From Spongilla lacustris (Eukaryota; Porifera; Demospongiae; Spongillida; Spongillidae): a DNA stretch of 64,000 nt. Positions 1 through 19,162 of this stretch are shown here, one piece after another. Numbering within the stretch: position 1 is the stretch's first letter; each line of letters starts with the position of its first letter. The notes under the pieces were generated by a model that made no database searches, was not told where the DNA came from, and was given only the letters and a program-made list of their open reading frames with translations. Location of the stretch: contig OX442425.1 of assembly GCA_949361645.1 (NCBI GenBank), positions 5,186,384 to 5,250,383 of the forward strand, written 5' to 3'. Both the position numbers and the translations under genes were made by a program.

Positions 1-29
1 TGAGCTGACTTTCTGCATCTCCTTTGTAG

Positions 30-8635
<8,606 letters not shown>

Positions 8636-8872
8636 CTGCCATATATTCTTTAACTCTTTTATGTTGTTTGTAGTTTTATGTTTAGTTTTTCAGGGCTGCA
8701 ATTATATGGTCACCATCGCTTTGCACATCAGCTTAGTGCAGTGTTAATATTTTTGAATGTGAATACTTTTCTGTGCAGAAGTAAAAAAAAGTGTTACAAC
8801 ACATACATAATACGCTTCACTGTATTTAGAGTTTGGCCCTATTAGACCCCTTGCCGCGTAATCCTAATATGA

Positions 8873-10100
8873 AGGTTCAAAACATTTCTAGGTATGGAGA
8901 AATCACCTCAATTCGAGTCATTTACGAACGTTGATGTGCCTTAGTAAATTTTTCTGACAAACAGTATGCAGCCAGTGCACTTATAAAGCTTTGCAGGTAA
9001 TATATCATTACTTCTTCCATTTCTTTTTAACTATCAAAGATGAAAAAGTTATAATTATAGGATTGAAAAAATAGTGATGTACATGTAGAAAGGTTTACTT
9101 GCGTTTTGCAGAATCAGACAAACAGGAAATGGCTTGCTTTGGTTTTCTCATTAATAATTGTACATTTTTAAGATGTTTTGTGCCTAATATTGTGTAGAGG
9201 TTGAACTAACATTTGACCAAAAAACCCTTCCTCACGTTTGACAAAATAGATCCCAAAACCACAAGAACTTCATAAATAATGTCAAGATTACTGACTGTTT
9301 ATCAAACCACATCCAATAAAACCAAACATGTAAGCATGGAAAGTGGCATATACAAAGTCCTAGGAAGCTTAGTACCTACTTCTGCTGACCTTACATTTAT
9401 TCGAAGTCAAAAGGGTAAGCATTCTGTATAATAAGCAAGAGAGTTGGTGGTATAATATAGGATAAAGTAAAAAGGGAACTATATGTTAGAATGATAATGA
9501 AAGCATCTTAGACTATTTAGGACAATACATGCTGATGGTTATGTTGCTAAATGTATAGGCTTACATTTTTCCTTTCAAACAACTTGTTTCCTTGCTCTTT
9601 GCACCTTCAAATCCTATGCACCGCCAATTTTCTTTCTTTAAAATATTACTAATACTAATTAAAATGATCATAATAAACAATACAAAACGTAAATTTATAT
9701 ACACACCTGAATAATTCAGTTTACTACTTTACTCATTTCATTACTTTGTATTCTACAATATGCACGAAATGCTGCAAACTTATAGTTGCCTAGCAACATT
9801 ATGTTTTATGGTTGTTCCTTTTATGGTAATGCAGCTGACACTTTGCAGCTGCATACTACTGGGGGGGGGGGGGGGGGGGGGGGGGGGTAGGGGGGAATGT
9901 TAAAATACATAATGTGCCATTTTGGAATGCAGCAAAATAATAGGACCAAAGTTCACACTACATCGATTATACCATACTCTGGGCAGCATGCAGGCTGTTG
10001 TTGTGGGTGTGTCTCTGAATTGATATTCTCTCTTAAAAGTTTTCTTTCACATGATAGCTCGTTAACATCTGTTTTTTCTCATAATTAGTTAGCTCGGATT
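8873..10100. repeat. Left arm of a 1.2 kb inverted duplication (RRM exon plus intron)
   Basis: Starting at the splice-acceptor-like TTTCTAGGTATGGAG near 8888, the sequence matches the reverse complement of about 26465-27690 through the exon and about 1.1 kb of intron, stopping near 10100 (AGCTCGGATTTA). This arm is the decayed copy. Its poly-G tract (about 27 G at 9860-9886) is longer than the C-rich counterpart near 26727-26748. Confidence 0.88.
8893..8999 (+). pseudogene. Decayed copy of the RRM exon of the TPR/RRM gene
   Basis: Reads YGEITSIRVIYER and then hits TGA where the intact minus-strand exon (27577-27679) has CGA for the next Arg of RNP1. Further changes are TTA for TTT (F to L), substitutions at the EEQ position, and an insertion before the final LQ codons that shifts the frame. 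It is followed by a GTAATA donor-like site. It sits downstream of KIF11 in the same orientation but has no partner exons. Confidence 0.85.
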
Positions 10101-10141
10101 TAAACCACAGAATGCTATCACCATGTGAACATATAATTAAT

Positions 10142-10949
10142 GGGACAGTTTCCGCGAAAATGTCACCCTTTTATAACATTATAATGTTGTAAAAATGCTT
10201 CATGTTTGAATCGCTATATCTACCGAACGCTAAACGCTATCGACTTCCTATTTTCAGCAGTTCATACTACACCATTTCTCTACGACAAATTACATTTTGG
10301 AGTCTTGCTCTTGCTCCACGCCAGTATTGCAACGTTCGATACCCGACCGGGTTCAAACCCGCTATAACTTTAGGTAGGAGTAATCAAATCGCTTCAAATT
10401 CGGGTTGTAGGTACAGAGGTCTTATACCTATCGATTTGTACTGTTCGTTAATTTTTATGCCATCCGTTACGGTGATACAGTTGAACAAACTACGTGCACC
10501 TTTTCGCGCTCGATTCGCGCCAATGATATAACAACCGCCTCCCCATACACTGAGCGGGACGCGATTTGCCAAAATCTTTGGCGCGAATCGAGCGGGAAAA
10601 GTGGACGCACTTTGTTCAACTGTATCTCCGTAACGGATAGCATAAAAATTAACGAACAGTACAAATCGATAGATATAGGACCTCTGTACCTACAAACCGA
10701 ATTTGAAGCGATTTGATTACTCCTACCTAAAGATATGGCGGGTTTGAACCCAGTGGGGTATCGAACGTTGCAATACTGGCATGGAGCAAGTGCAAGACTC
10801 CAAAATATTATTTCTCGTAGAGAAATGGAGTAGTATGAACTGTTGAAAATAGGAAATCGATAGCATTTAGCGTTCGGAAGATATATCGATTCAAACATGA
10901 AGCAGTTTTATAACATTATAATGTTATACATTTTCGCGGAAACTGTCCC
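10142..10949. mobile_element. ~0.8 kb almost fully palindromic element, copy 1
   Basis: Starts GGGACAGTTTCCGCGAAAAT and ends with the complementary TTCGCGGAAACTGTCCC. The two halves match along nearly their whole length. A short unpaired loop near 10532-10582 contains GCGGGACGCGATTTGCC. Flanked by TAAT at 10138-10141 and 10950-10953, a candidate 4-bp target duplication. ORFs on both strands mirror each other and are not credible proteins. Same family as 24276-25093 and, more distantly, 17175-17970. Confidence 0.85.
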
Positions 10950-10983
10950 TAATATTTACAACATAAACATGTATTATCTTATA

Positions 10984-11465
10984 ACCTACACTTATAGTCA
11001 TTATAAAAATGAAGCCGACCTAGCCAGTAAAGCCCTAGCATTGGCCCTGACCAGGGTAATGCTCAATCTTCCATATAGCCCTGACACTGCTGAAGACTTG
11101 GGACAGCCAGTTCGAGTGGCTATTCATGTGGCGAGTCTGTCAAGACACCTGCCCGCTTCTTCTCCCCAGCAACCATACGTCTCCACTGTTAAAGGAATAC
11201 AAACCCAGCCCAAGCGGTTGCATTTTTCATCATTGGCTGCATGCTTGCGGAGTTCAGCAGCCGACGCAGTGGACCCAGCCATCACACTCGCTTCGTTCAA
11301 AGTGGAAGGGTTTAGCGGTGATGTAATGGTGAAGTCCAAAGCTGCTGGTTTGCCAAATTCCCAATTATGTACCAGGATATCTGCGGGGCAAGTACGGCTT
11401 CCCTCTACGTCTAGGCCACTGCCTGCCTCGATTTGACCTGCAATACAGGCCAGCTTACACGATTC
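10984..11465 (-). pseudogene. Restriction-like endonuclease domain of the retrotransposon, with a premature stop
   Basis: Directly continues the RT frame once the 11466-12811 insert is discounted. It reads CPADILVHNWEFGKPAALDF, the PD...D-type core, then SPLNPSTLNEA and GWVCIPLTVETYGCWGEEA, typical of the C-terminal RLE that nicks target DNA. An in-frame TGA near 11122 (LAT*IATRTG) stands where Arg (CGA) is expected. Coding resumes to NARALLARSAS and a stop near 10992. The stop and the two insertions make this copy non-functional as it stands. Confidence 0.8.
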
Positions 11466-12811
11466 AGGGGCTGATCCAGAGAGGGTGGATAGGGTGGCTA
11501 GCCACCCCTCCCCCCCCCCCCCCCCTCCTCAAATAATTATTTATCAACACTAAAATACTGATTGAGAACTATCAGTAATTTCTGTTTGAGGGCTAATAGC
11601 TTTTCTGTTCAGCAGCTTCCATTTAGGGGGTGAAAAAAAGATGATGACGCTTTGTTTGTTTTTTTGTGTGATCAGATGTTTATTTTGATACATGCATAAT
11701 AATTGTGACTAGTACATAGCACAAAAGAAAAATAAATGTAAGCATATAGTTGCCAGTGCACATCTTTAAACTGCATGATAATACTAAGTTACCAAATATA
11801 TCAATCATTTACACAAAAACATCATATGAAAGTTGTGATTTATTCATACAACACTGATTCACTATACAACTTTCTATGGTGCATTTGTGTGAATGATTGA
11901 TACTCCAAAATAAGGAAAACTTCAAAATTCAATCTAAAATTCTTTGCATTGCTTGGTGCCCGCCATGCATTTAGTTTCTGTCTCAAAGCAAAAAGAGTAG
12001 TTTAGGTGCTTTTGTGTACTCACCATAGCTAAATCCTACAGGATTTGTGAATTGACAGCCACAGTATTGATACCTTCTTGAGACATCCTTTATGTTAGAG
12101 CCATTTATAATCTTGAAGCCAACATCTCTGAAATTTAGCCTGTTTCCTTTTCCTTACTCCAGCAACACTAAATCATACAGTATACAGTATTTTAAAATTA
12201 AAAACAGCATCTGCAAGCCTGTCTTGCTCATGCAGATATCAGTACTGATATCTTTCATTATCATTTCATGTTCTTGACTGTCAGATTGCATCTTGTACAG
12301 ACATCCTGAGCAGGATCCTATTCCTCTGACTGCTCCTCATGTCTGCATGATCAGTGTTAGGAAGTTCAGCCGAGGAGGTTTTACACCCGTCATTTAGATG
12401 CTGATTGAGATATACATGTATACTGCTTCAAGATCAGCTGGATCTGCATCGGCATTATCATCCATAGATTCGGACTCGTAGGATACACAAGTAACTGGTA
12501 GGCCAGATACTGATCGCTGTGATCAGGACCTTTGAGTATTTCACTTTCCGAGTTGAACTTGAAAAAGTCCAATAAGGACTTGCACTTCAACATCTTTGAC
12601 GGAAAGCAGGCAAAATGAACTCAGTGAAAAATCTGATACGATGAGTGCACCTGTCCTAAAGAAAACACTTTTTCATGCATAAGATATCTACCACCAGTAA
12701 AAAAACTTCCGCGCTTCACGCGGGAGGGGGCACATCCCCCTCCTGCACCCACCCCCTTTTACCACCCCGGGTCCAGCCACCCCCCCTCCTAAATTCCTGG
12801 ATCAGCGCCTG
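11466..12811. mobile_element. Non-autonomous DNA transposon inserted in the retrotransposon
   Basis: Terminal inverted repeats read CAGGGGCTGATCCAG at the left and the complement CTGGATCAGCGCCTG at the right. CGATT(C) flanks both sides (11460-11465 and 12812-12817), a 5-6 bp target duplication. It sits between the zinc knuckle and endonuclease of the host retrotransposon. The 1.35 kb interior is AT-rich with no transposase ORF recognised. Superfamily not assigned. Confidence 0.82.
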
Positions 12812-15322
12812 CGATTCCCAGAAGGTGTCCTGCAAAGAATTGTGCCTGATAATTGAGTCGCCTCCACCTTTACAAGTAAGAGCGTGGTGACCCATGGGGT
12901 CAAGGGCGTGTGAAGGACAGAATGAACAGCTGGAGTCTTGAGAGGTGTCCATTCCAAGCCACCATTTTAATGCCACCTGAAATTCAGGAGACTCTAGGTG
13001 TAAGTTCTGCTGGGGATTTGGCATTAACGAAAGCCAAGCTGAGGCATGGGGAGAGGACACTGAGAGGAGCCGAGCATGGTTAGCCGGTGATGAAGAATGG
13101 TCAAAGAGAACCTTGAGCTGATGGTCTTCAATCTTAGATGACAAGTGCCTTTGGCGGGGAGGAGCATCAAGAATATCCTGTAAACAAATAGCCTCAGTGT
13201 CTGCAATGAAGGCATTAAACTCATCGATGGACTGCTCCAAGTGGTGGTTCTCTCCAATGGCAATACCAGAATGGCCAATGGAAGCAATGAAACATGCACT
13301 TGAATGGTGAAGGAGACTGCGTAGACCCAGGCCTCCCCTGCTAGGGCTCAACTGAGCCTGCTGCCAAGCAACATCGGAGACGTCTACGCTAGTGCACTCG
13401 GTAAAACACCGGCGGATGTCCAAGTCAAAAATGCCTAGCACTGCAGCAACTAAGGAGGGTGGTGCTGATCTGGCCATGTGTAACATTTTACAGAAGCTGC
13501 CACAGAAGCGAAGCAACAGATAAGCAACCTGTGGGTCTTTGGATCTAACCTGCTGCAGCCTTGAAAGCAGAGCACGTGCCTTGGCACGCTGATTTGCAAC
13601 AAATTTAGCACAAAAAATGATATCTCCGATGGGAGCCCGGAGGACCTCCAGGTTTGGTGTATTGGACCGTTTCATGCCTTGTGGGAAGGAATTCATATTT
13701 CCCTTGGAAAAACCTCGCATTTTCGAGTCATTGAGGAAAAGACCTAAATGAGGACCTAGCTCTTTTAGAATGGCGATCACCCTGGCAACAGCCTTCTCTG
13801 AACCTGCTACAACCCCATCATCCATGTACCATTTGTGGTACAACAGGTGAGACGACTCTTCATCTGTGGCTATAGTGGCTACCAGCTTCTGCAGAACTAA
13901 GCAAAAGAAGAGAGGCCCCAGAGTGTCCCCTTGTTGGACACCTGTTTCGGAGGATATGATTCCCATGGAGTGAAAAAGCCTTGGATGCTGTCCGTAGCAC
14001 CATGATGCCCATGGCATTAGCTCAGGAAAGTGTGAATGACATTCATCAAGTAACGCCTGGCATGAGACCAAGTTGAAGGCATTCTGGAAATCTATTTTAA
14101 GTGTCACAAAATCTCCATCATTCCAGTGACTTTCGATGCATTCCCTAAGGCCGTGGATGGTTGACTCGGACTCACCTGGACAAGCCACTCCCATTTGGTA
14201 TCCCTCAAAGAATTCTGCAGCCTTTGCTTTGGTTATAATACAAAGGCATTTGCTTGTTAACCGCCTCAGAACTTCCCCAACTGCGATAGGCCGAATGTCT
14301 GGTGGGCTATCAGGCTTGTTTTTGACTAGAGCAATGAGACTACCTCCAGCCAAGAATTTGGCAACCCCTTCTGGTGCTCGCCCAGAAGCCAGAAGATTCA
14401 CTAGCTCTCGAAGTAAAGCGCATATTGCAGTTGGGAGGGGAACTTCTGAAGCATTCAGTAGGTGTTGTATACGTAGTCCTGAGGGGCCACAAGCAGACGC
14501 TTTAGGGAAAGATCTCAGAACTGACTGGATGTCGAAATTAAGTGGAACAATGTTGTTTTCTGTTGCCACAAAAGCTGGATGAACTGGGACAAGTCCTTGA
14601 GGGTGTTTGTCACGCAGCAACTGAAACGTCGACTCGTTGTCTGCGGCAATGCCAGATGAAGTTAATACCTTGCACGCTTTTCCCAATGAGCCCTCCTTAG
14701 CTAGTGCTATAGCAGAGTTGAGCACGTCAAACTGCTTTGAGGATTTGGGCATACTAGTTGCACTGAAGTTGGTTGTGTGTCTCCAAAGAGCCTGAAACTC
14801 GCTCTTGAGCCATAGCTTGCACAGGGAGATGATGGAGCTGTTTTTGTGGTGACGACCTTTCCTGCGGGAAGGCAATAGGACGCACTTTGGCAGCATAAAA
14901 AGTTTTAGCCAAGCCTCTTCGGTGTTTTTATTTACAACTTCTTTTAACGCAGCTGAGAGAATCCTAGCAAAGATGGGTCTTGCTTGGGCTGGTATGTGGC
15001 GGATAGTAGCGCACTTGAGTTTAAAAACTTCCTCGAAGGTAAACTGATCTAGAGTAGAGGCTGAGCTATTATTGGTGGACCCTGAGCTACCAGGACGATC
15101 GTCTGAACCGCGGAAACCATTATCCCGGTTAGTGCACTTTTGGTGATGAGAATTAGAATGTGACTTGGCTACTAGCTGGGAGCACTGCTCGCATTTAAAC
15201 AAACCATTCTCTTCAAGCCAGCCTGTTGGTACTGAGCCTGCATATAGACCCTTTGCATGAGCATTCATGTGATTTCGCCACATCGAAGGGGCAATGTGTT
15301 CCCTACAACCTTGCCTCTTCAT
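12812..15322 (-). CDS. Reverse transcriptase of the RLE-type retrotransposon (C-terminus cut by insertion)
   Basis: Long open frame of about 830 residues from a Met at 15322; the frame is open upstream to a stop near 15360, so this Met is probably not the true start. A zinc finger near residues 43-62 (CEQC...HHQKC) precedes the RT. RT landmarks are RPIAVGEVLRRL (~residue 344), KIDFQNAFN (~408), GVQQGDTLGPLFF and the catalytic YMDDG (~496). A zinc knuckle CSFC...HHALTC (~799) precedes RHNSLQDTFW, where the frame enters inserted DNA at 12811. It could copy the element RNA at a nicked target. The RT core shows no internal stop, so this copy is fairly young. Confidence 0.88.
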
Positions 15323-15431
15323 ACGGAAACACTGTTGCTGGTGTAGAAGGTGAATGTACTACGTATGAGAGCGTGGAAGTGTGAAGAGGTGAAGGATTAG
15401 GGGGTGAGAGCGAACTCAGGGAAGGGCATGT

Positions 15432-15506
15432 AAATAATTATTTGAGGAAGGGGGAGGGGGGGGGGGTGGCTAGCCACCCTATCCACCCTCTCTGGATCAG
15501 CCCCTG
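15432..15506. mobile_element. Second copy of the 11466 element terminus
   Basis: About 75 bases are the reverse complement of 11465-11545 (CAGGGGCTGATCCAGAGAGG, then GGTGGCTAGCCACC, a C tract, CCTCAAATAATTATTTA). Only one end is present. It separates the N-terminal finger ORF from the RT ORF. The other boundary and target duplication could not be fixed. Confidence 0.7.
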
Positions 15507-16095
15507 ATACCGGTACCTGAAACATAGAATGCGACTGTGATTCCTGGCCAATGAAGGTTACTAGTATGCTGGGGTCAGAAGCAGGCTGAAGATTGCAGGA
15601 ACCTACAGATACTCGTGAGGAACGAGGATTCCGTGCTGATTCTTGCTCAAGGGCCGCTGAGCTTACACACGTAGGTGAATAGGAAACCTGGGATGACTCC
15701 GAATGCTCGGTGCACGCTGAAGGGGCTGGACTCGCTGGAGCCCGGCTTTTTCCCGAGCAGCTGCTTTTAGTGAAATTGTGAGACGTGCGGCAGCTGCTAG
15801 TGCAAGTGTTGCAACGGTTCCTTCTAGCCGTGACTAATACTGAGTTGCATGAGATGCAAATTTTGAAGCCCGCCTGATGAATCGTTTCGTCCGATATATC
15901 GGGATCCTTTGACAAAAGGTGGCTCTGAAGGTGCCTCTTGAGGGCATCTTTTGAACCTAGAGAAGAAGAGCAGGAGTGTAAGGGACATTCAAATCTACTT
16001 ACCTGCGACGCTTGCGGCTTATGCGGTGAGCGCGAAGAGCAGCACGGGGGGTCGTCTGCACTTTGTGGTTTAGACCCCTTCCGACCGCGCACCAT
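15507..16095 (-). CDS. N-terminal zinc-finger part of the non-LTR retrotransposon ORF
   Basis: Begins with Met at 16095 and runs open to the insertion junction at 15506, beyond which the frame is foreign. It shows a basic start (MVRGRKGSK), a C2H2 finger of the form CPLHSC...KRHLQSH around residues 38-58, then a second Cys pair set (CISC...CNTC) at about 79-97. A Ser/Pro-rich linker follows. In RLE-type LINEs such N-terminal fingers bind the target DNA. The finger layout repeats in the downstream RT ORF, so the two pieces look like parts of one protein. Confidence 0.7.
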
Positions 16096-16219
16096 TAAAT
16101 TAGCAACATAAAATAGATAAATGAATAAAATAAATTTAATTAATTAATCACCATGTGAACGTTAATTACAACTCAATATTACATAATTATGTGTACAAGT
16201 TTCATGCTCAGTTTTTATA

Positions 16220-17057
16220 CAGGGTCTTTGCGAAAGAATGCAACGCTTTTACATCACTATAACTTAGGATTGAAATTAATTAACTGCTTGATTTCTTTAA
16301 CCTATGTTGCAGAACTTAGGCAAATACTAATAATCCAATTTGATTTAAATTATTGTAAGCGGTTAAGTAATTGTATCAAAGCCCTCATAAATCAAAATAT
16401 TCAAAGCCCTCTATTATCAACATTATTCAAGATTATGGTTAGAGGTACTTGATTTTAATAACTACTAATAAGTAACGCAGGATCTTAGTATGCAGTGGAA
16501 CAGCACTGATTTCAAGTTACTGAGTTCAATAGTAAGTTTTTAACATTTAAAACCATAATTTGCTTTAAAGTTATTAAGACTGAAGCTGTTATTGGTTAAC
16601 TAATTTTAATAACTATCACTAATTACTCCATGATTAAATGAAATAAAAAACACAATTTGATTGTGTATTAGATCATGTAATGGTGAGTTACTATAACTCA
16701 AAGTTAATTAAAATTGTAGTGGCCCTTTAGCATTTTCAAGTTTGATTAGTTGTTTTGAATATTAAACTAGTAAAACGCCAATTAAATTTCATATTTTTTC
16801 AAACTTTTGTCACAGCTGTTCTTTAGATTATAAATCTTGTATTTATATAAAAGTTGTCGTACATTTCTGTGTCAAATTAATTAATTGCCATGTATTTGAT
16901 TTTATCTTTTGAACTGTAAAAGATAATTGAATTTTAACAATGCATTTGGTATTTGCCTAATCATGGTTATTGTGTAGTCATAAATTGATTTAGATTGATA
17001 ATCCTATTTAAGAATTATGTTCGTTCAAAAGCGTTGCGTTCTTTCGTAAAGACCCTG
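16220..17057. mobile_element. TA-flanked element with ~31-bp terminal inverted repeats (Tc1/mariner-like MITE)
   Basis: The left end is CAGGGTCTTTGCGAAAGAAT and the right end is its complement with two differences over 31 bases. TA at 16218-16219 and 17058-17059 is the target duplication. The 838-base AT-rich interior has no convincing transposase; the longest ORF (87 codons) is unremarkable. TA target plus these ends fits a non-autonomous Tc1/mariner relative. Confidence 0.85.
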
Positions 17058-17174
17058 TATCAGATACCAACGGGCACTGGTATTGGTATGATTTGTGCTC
17101 TATAAAACCATTCCTACCTCAAGTATGGCCACACAAATAATAATTTTTAACTTAGTGAAAAATAATTTATATAT

Positions 17175-17970
17175 AGGACAGTGTCCAGCAAAGTCGGGCT
17201 TGTGGGGTTATAATTTTATCACTATAAAAATTGCACGTTGTACTAAACAACACATCTTCGCGACGGTACTACGTTTTCCTTTCAAATTTAGTACACTTGT
17301 TCCCACACCATTTCTCTGTGTGAAAGTCGATTTTTGTGAGATCTACACATTTTCCGTGCCGTGGATACAACAATCGTTAACCTCGCGGGTTAGAATTCCT
17401 CATTTCTCCACGTACGAGTGTTGAAAACGTGTCAAATTCATATATGAGTCCTGTAGCTATTGATTTGTTCTGTTCGTTAATTTCTATATCATCCGTTATG
17501 GAGATACAGTTGAACAAACTACGGGCACGTTTTCCCGCTTGATTCGCGCCAATGATTTTGGCAAATCGCGTCCCGCTGGAAGGCGGTGATTATATCATTG
17601 GCGCGAATCAAGCGGGAAAATGTGCCTGTAGTTTGCTCAACTATATTTCCGTAAGGGATGATTCAGAAACTAACGAACAGAACAAATCAATAGCTACAGG
17701 ACTCCTCTATGCACACTCCGAATTTGACACGTTTTTAACACTCGTACGTGGAGAAATGTGGATTTCTAACCCGCGGGGTTAACGATTGTTGTATCCACGG
17801 CATGGAAAATGTGTAGATCACAAAAAAAGATTTTCACATAGAGAAATGGTGTATGAAATTTGAAAAGAAAAGGTAGTGCCGTCGCGAAGATGTATTGTTT
17901 AGTACAACGTGCAATTTTTATAGTGATAAAATTGTAACCCCACAAGCCCGATTTTGCTGGACACTGTCCC
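17175..17970. mobile_element. ~0.8 kb palindromic element, copy 2 (diverged subfamily)
   Basis: Ends are GGACAGTGTCCAGCAAAG and its complement CTTTGCTGGACACTGTCC with one mismatch. The halves pair along most of their length around a loop at about 17553-17590 containing TTTTGGCAAATCGCGTCCCG, the same loop sequence (inverted) as in 10142-10949. Ends differ from copies 1 and 3 beyond GGGACAGT, so this is a separate subfamily. Flanks ATAT and ATTT are an imperfect target duplication. Confidence 0.82.
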
Positions 17971-17974
17971 ATTT

Positions 17975-18130
17975 ATTATAATTATTATAATTATATAATA
18001 ATTATTTATTATGATGTACACATGTATGCAGTACATGCATATATATATATAATTATAATTATTATTATATATTATATATATATATAATTATAAATTATAT
18101 ATATAATTATATACTGTATAATATACACTG
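17975..18130. repeat. AT-rich simple-sequence block
   Basis: Runs of TATA and ATTATT immediately after the palindromic element. No other content. Confidence 0.85.
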
Positions 18131-18150
18131 ATATATGTTCAAGCTAAAGT

Positions 18151-18387
18151 TCACACACCAAGACCCCTAACTAGGATGGCTCGAGCAATGGACCTTGTCA
18201 AGGTGAGGTTCATCTTGCTGTATAGGTCATGGGTGACCTTGCTCCTCGCATACCCTGAATGCATGGCTATTCGGCAGGCCAGTAGTGCAAATGTGTTGAC
18301 TGCCTCCTTCCCCCAATTACCATAAGTCTCAACTGCTAGGGGAAGACAACTCCATCTTTCACGGGGCTGAACTTTACTTAATATCAC
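18151..18387 (-). pseudogene. Fragment of an RLE endonuclease from a second non-LTR retrotransposon
   Basis: The minus-strand frame reads CLPLAVETYGNWGKEA, then a RIAMHSGYARSK segment and MNLTLTRSIARAILVRG. This aligns with the end of the endonuclease at 10984-11465 (VCIPLTVETYGCWGEEA...ITLVRANARALL). It is clearly a different copy, with no RT next to it. The first ~10 residues come from the abutting inverted-repeat arm, so the 5' part was cut away. Confidence 0.75.
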
Positions 18388-19162
18388 AACTGTAACCTAG
18401 TATTGATGTTCCCCTGTAAACACCACTGAAATCAAGCTGAAGACCCTACACTGATGTATCTCAGCGTTATGCTGTAAATACCGGTATAATGTAACGCAAA
18501 ATAATCACAACGACGAATCGATTAGTCGTTTCACACATTAAGGCGTCGGCAAAAAAAAAAAAAGAAAGAAAAAAAAACAAAAAAACAGTAATTACTATCA
18601 GTAGGCCTTATACGGATTGTGAAGCGGTCTAATGCGATTATTTGTCGAAGTGGGAATCTAGTGGGGCAGTCAAGTTGTCAAACCTGCATCATGGGAGGAT
18701 GAGAGGCGGGCCCAAACCCTTATTTTGCCAAACTCCTCGGGTGAAAAAACACCTTCTTTACAGGATTCGAACTCACTACCCCATGATTCAGAACCACTGA
18801 ATTTAGCGTTTCAGCCAAATGACTAGTTATGAATATGATATGCTAAAACTACTTTTAGCTACATCAGGTCCATTAATTAATCCACATTTACATTTAATTG
18901 TGTGCCGCTAGTACTATGTTATTAATGCAGCCCTGGCTATAGACAGGGGTTGATTCAAGATAGCGGCGGCGGAACCGGGGGGGGGGGGGAGGGGTATTTA
19001 CCCCCCCCCCCCCCCCCCCCCAACTTTTGAGTATGAAATTATTACGTAATGAATTTAATTAACAGCTGCAGGGAAGTGATAAAGTGAATGCGGACAGCCC
19101 CCCCCCCCCCCCCCCCCCCCCCCTCTCGTTGAATCGGCTGAACGCGGACAGCACCCCCCTCC

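Larger units (their letters stand above)
10984..16095 (-). mobile_element. RLE-type non-LTR retrotransposon, interrupted by insertions
   Basis: Read on the minus strand: N-terminal C2H2 zinc fingers (16095-15507), an insertion fragment (15506-15432), zinc finger plus reverse transcriptase (15337-12812), a DNA-transposon insertion (12811-11466), then a restriction-like endonuclease (11465-10984). Removing the 11466-12811 insert and one copy of its target duplication rejoins the zinc-knuckle region to the endonuclease in frame. Two zinc-finger blocks, RT, a CCHC-like knuckle and a C-terminal RLE match R2/NeSL/Utopia-type site-targeting LINEs. The clade is not resolved. ATCACCATGTGAAC at both 10118 and 16147 could be the target duplication of the whole unit, with the palindrome 10142-10949 inserted near its 3' end. 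Confidence 0.8.

Noticed and set aside
10202..10898. Mirrored ORFs on both strands (109 and 143 codons)
   Set aside because: They are the two arms of a palindrome read in opposite directions and show near-identical protein text. No domain; not conserved in frame among the other copies.
16189..16452. 87-codon ORF at the start of the TA-flanked element, considered as a transposase start
   Set aside because: It begins outside the element, has no DDE or helix-turn-helix pattern and is typical AT-rich random frame.
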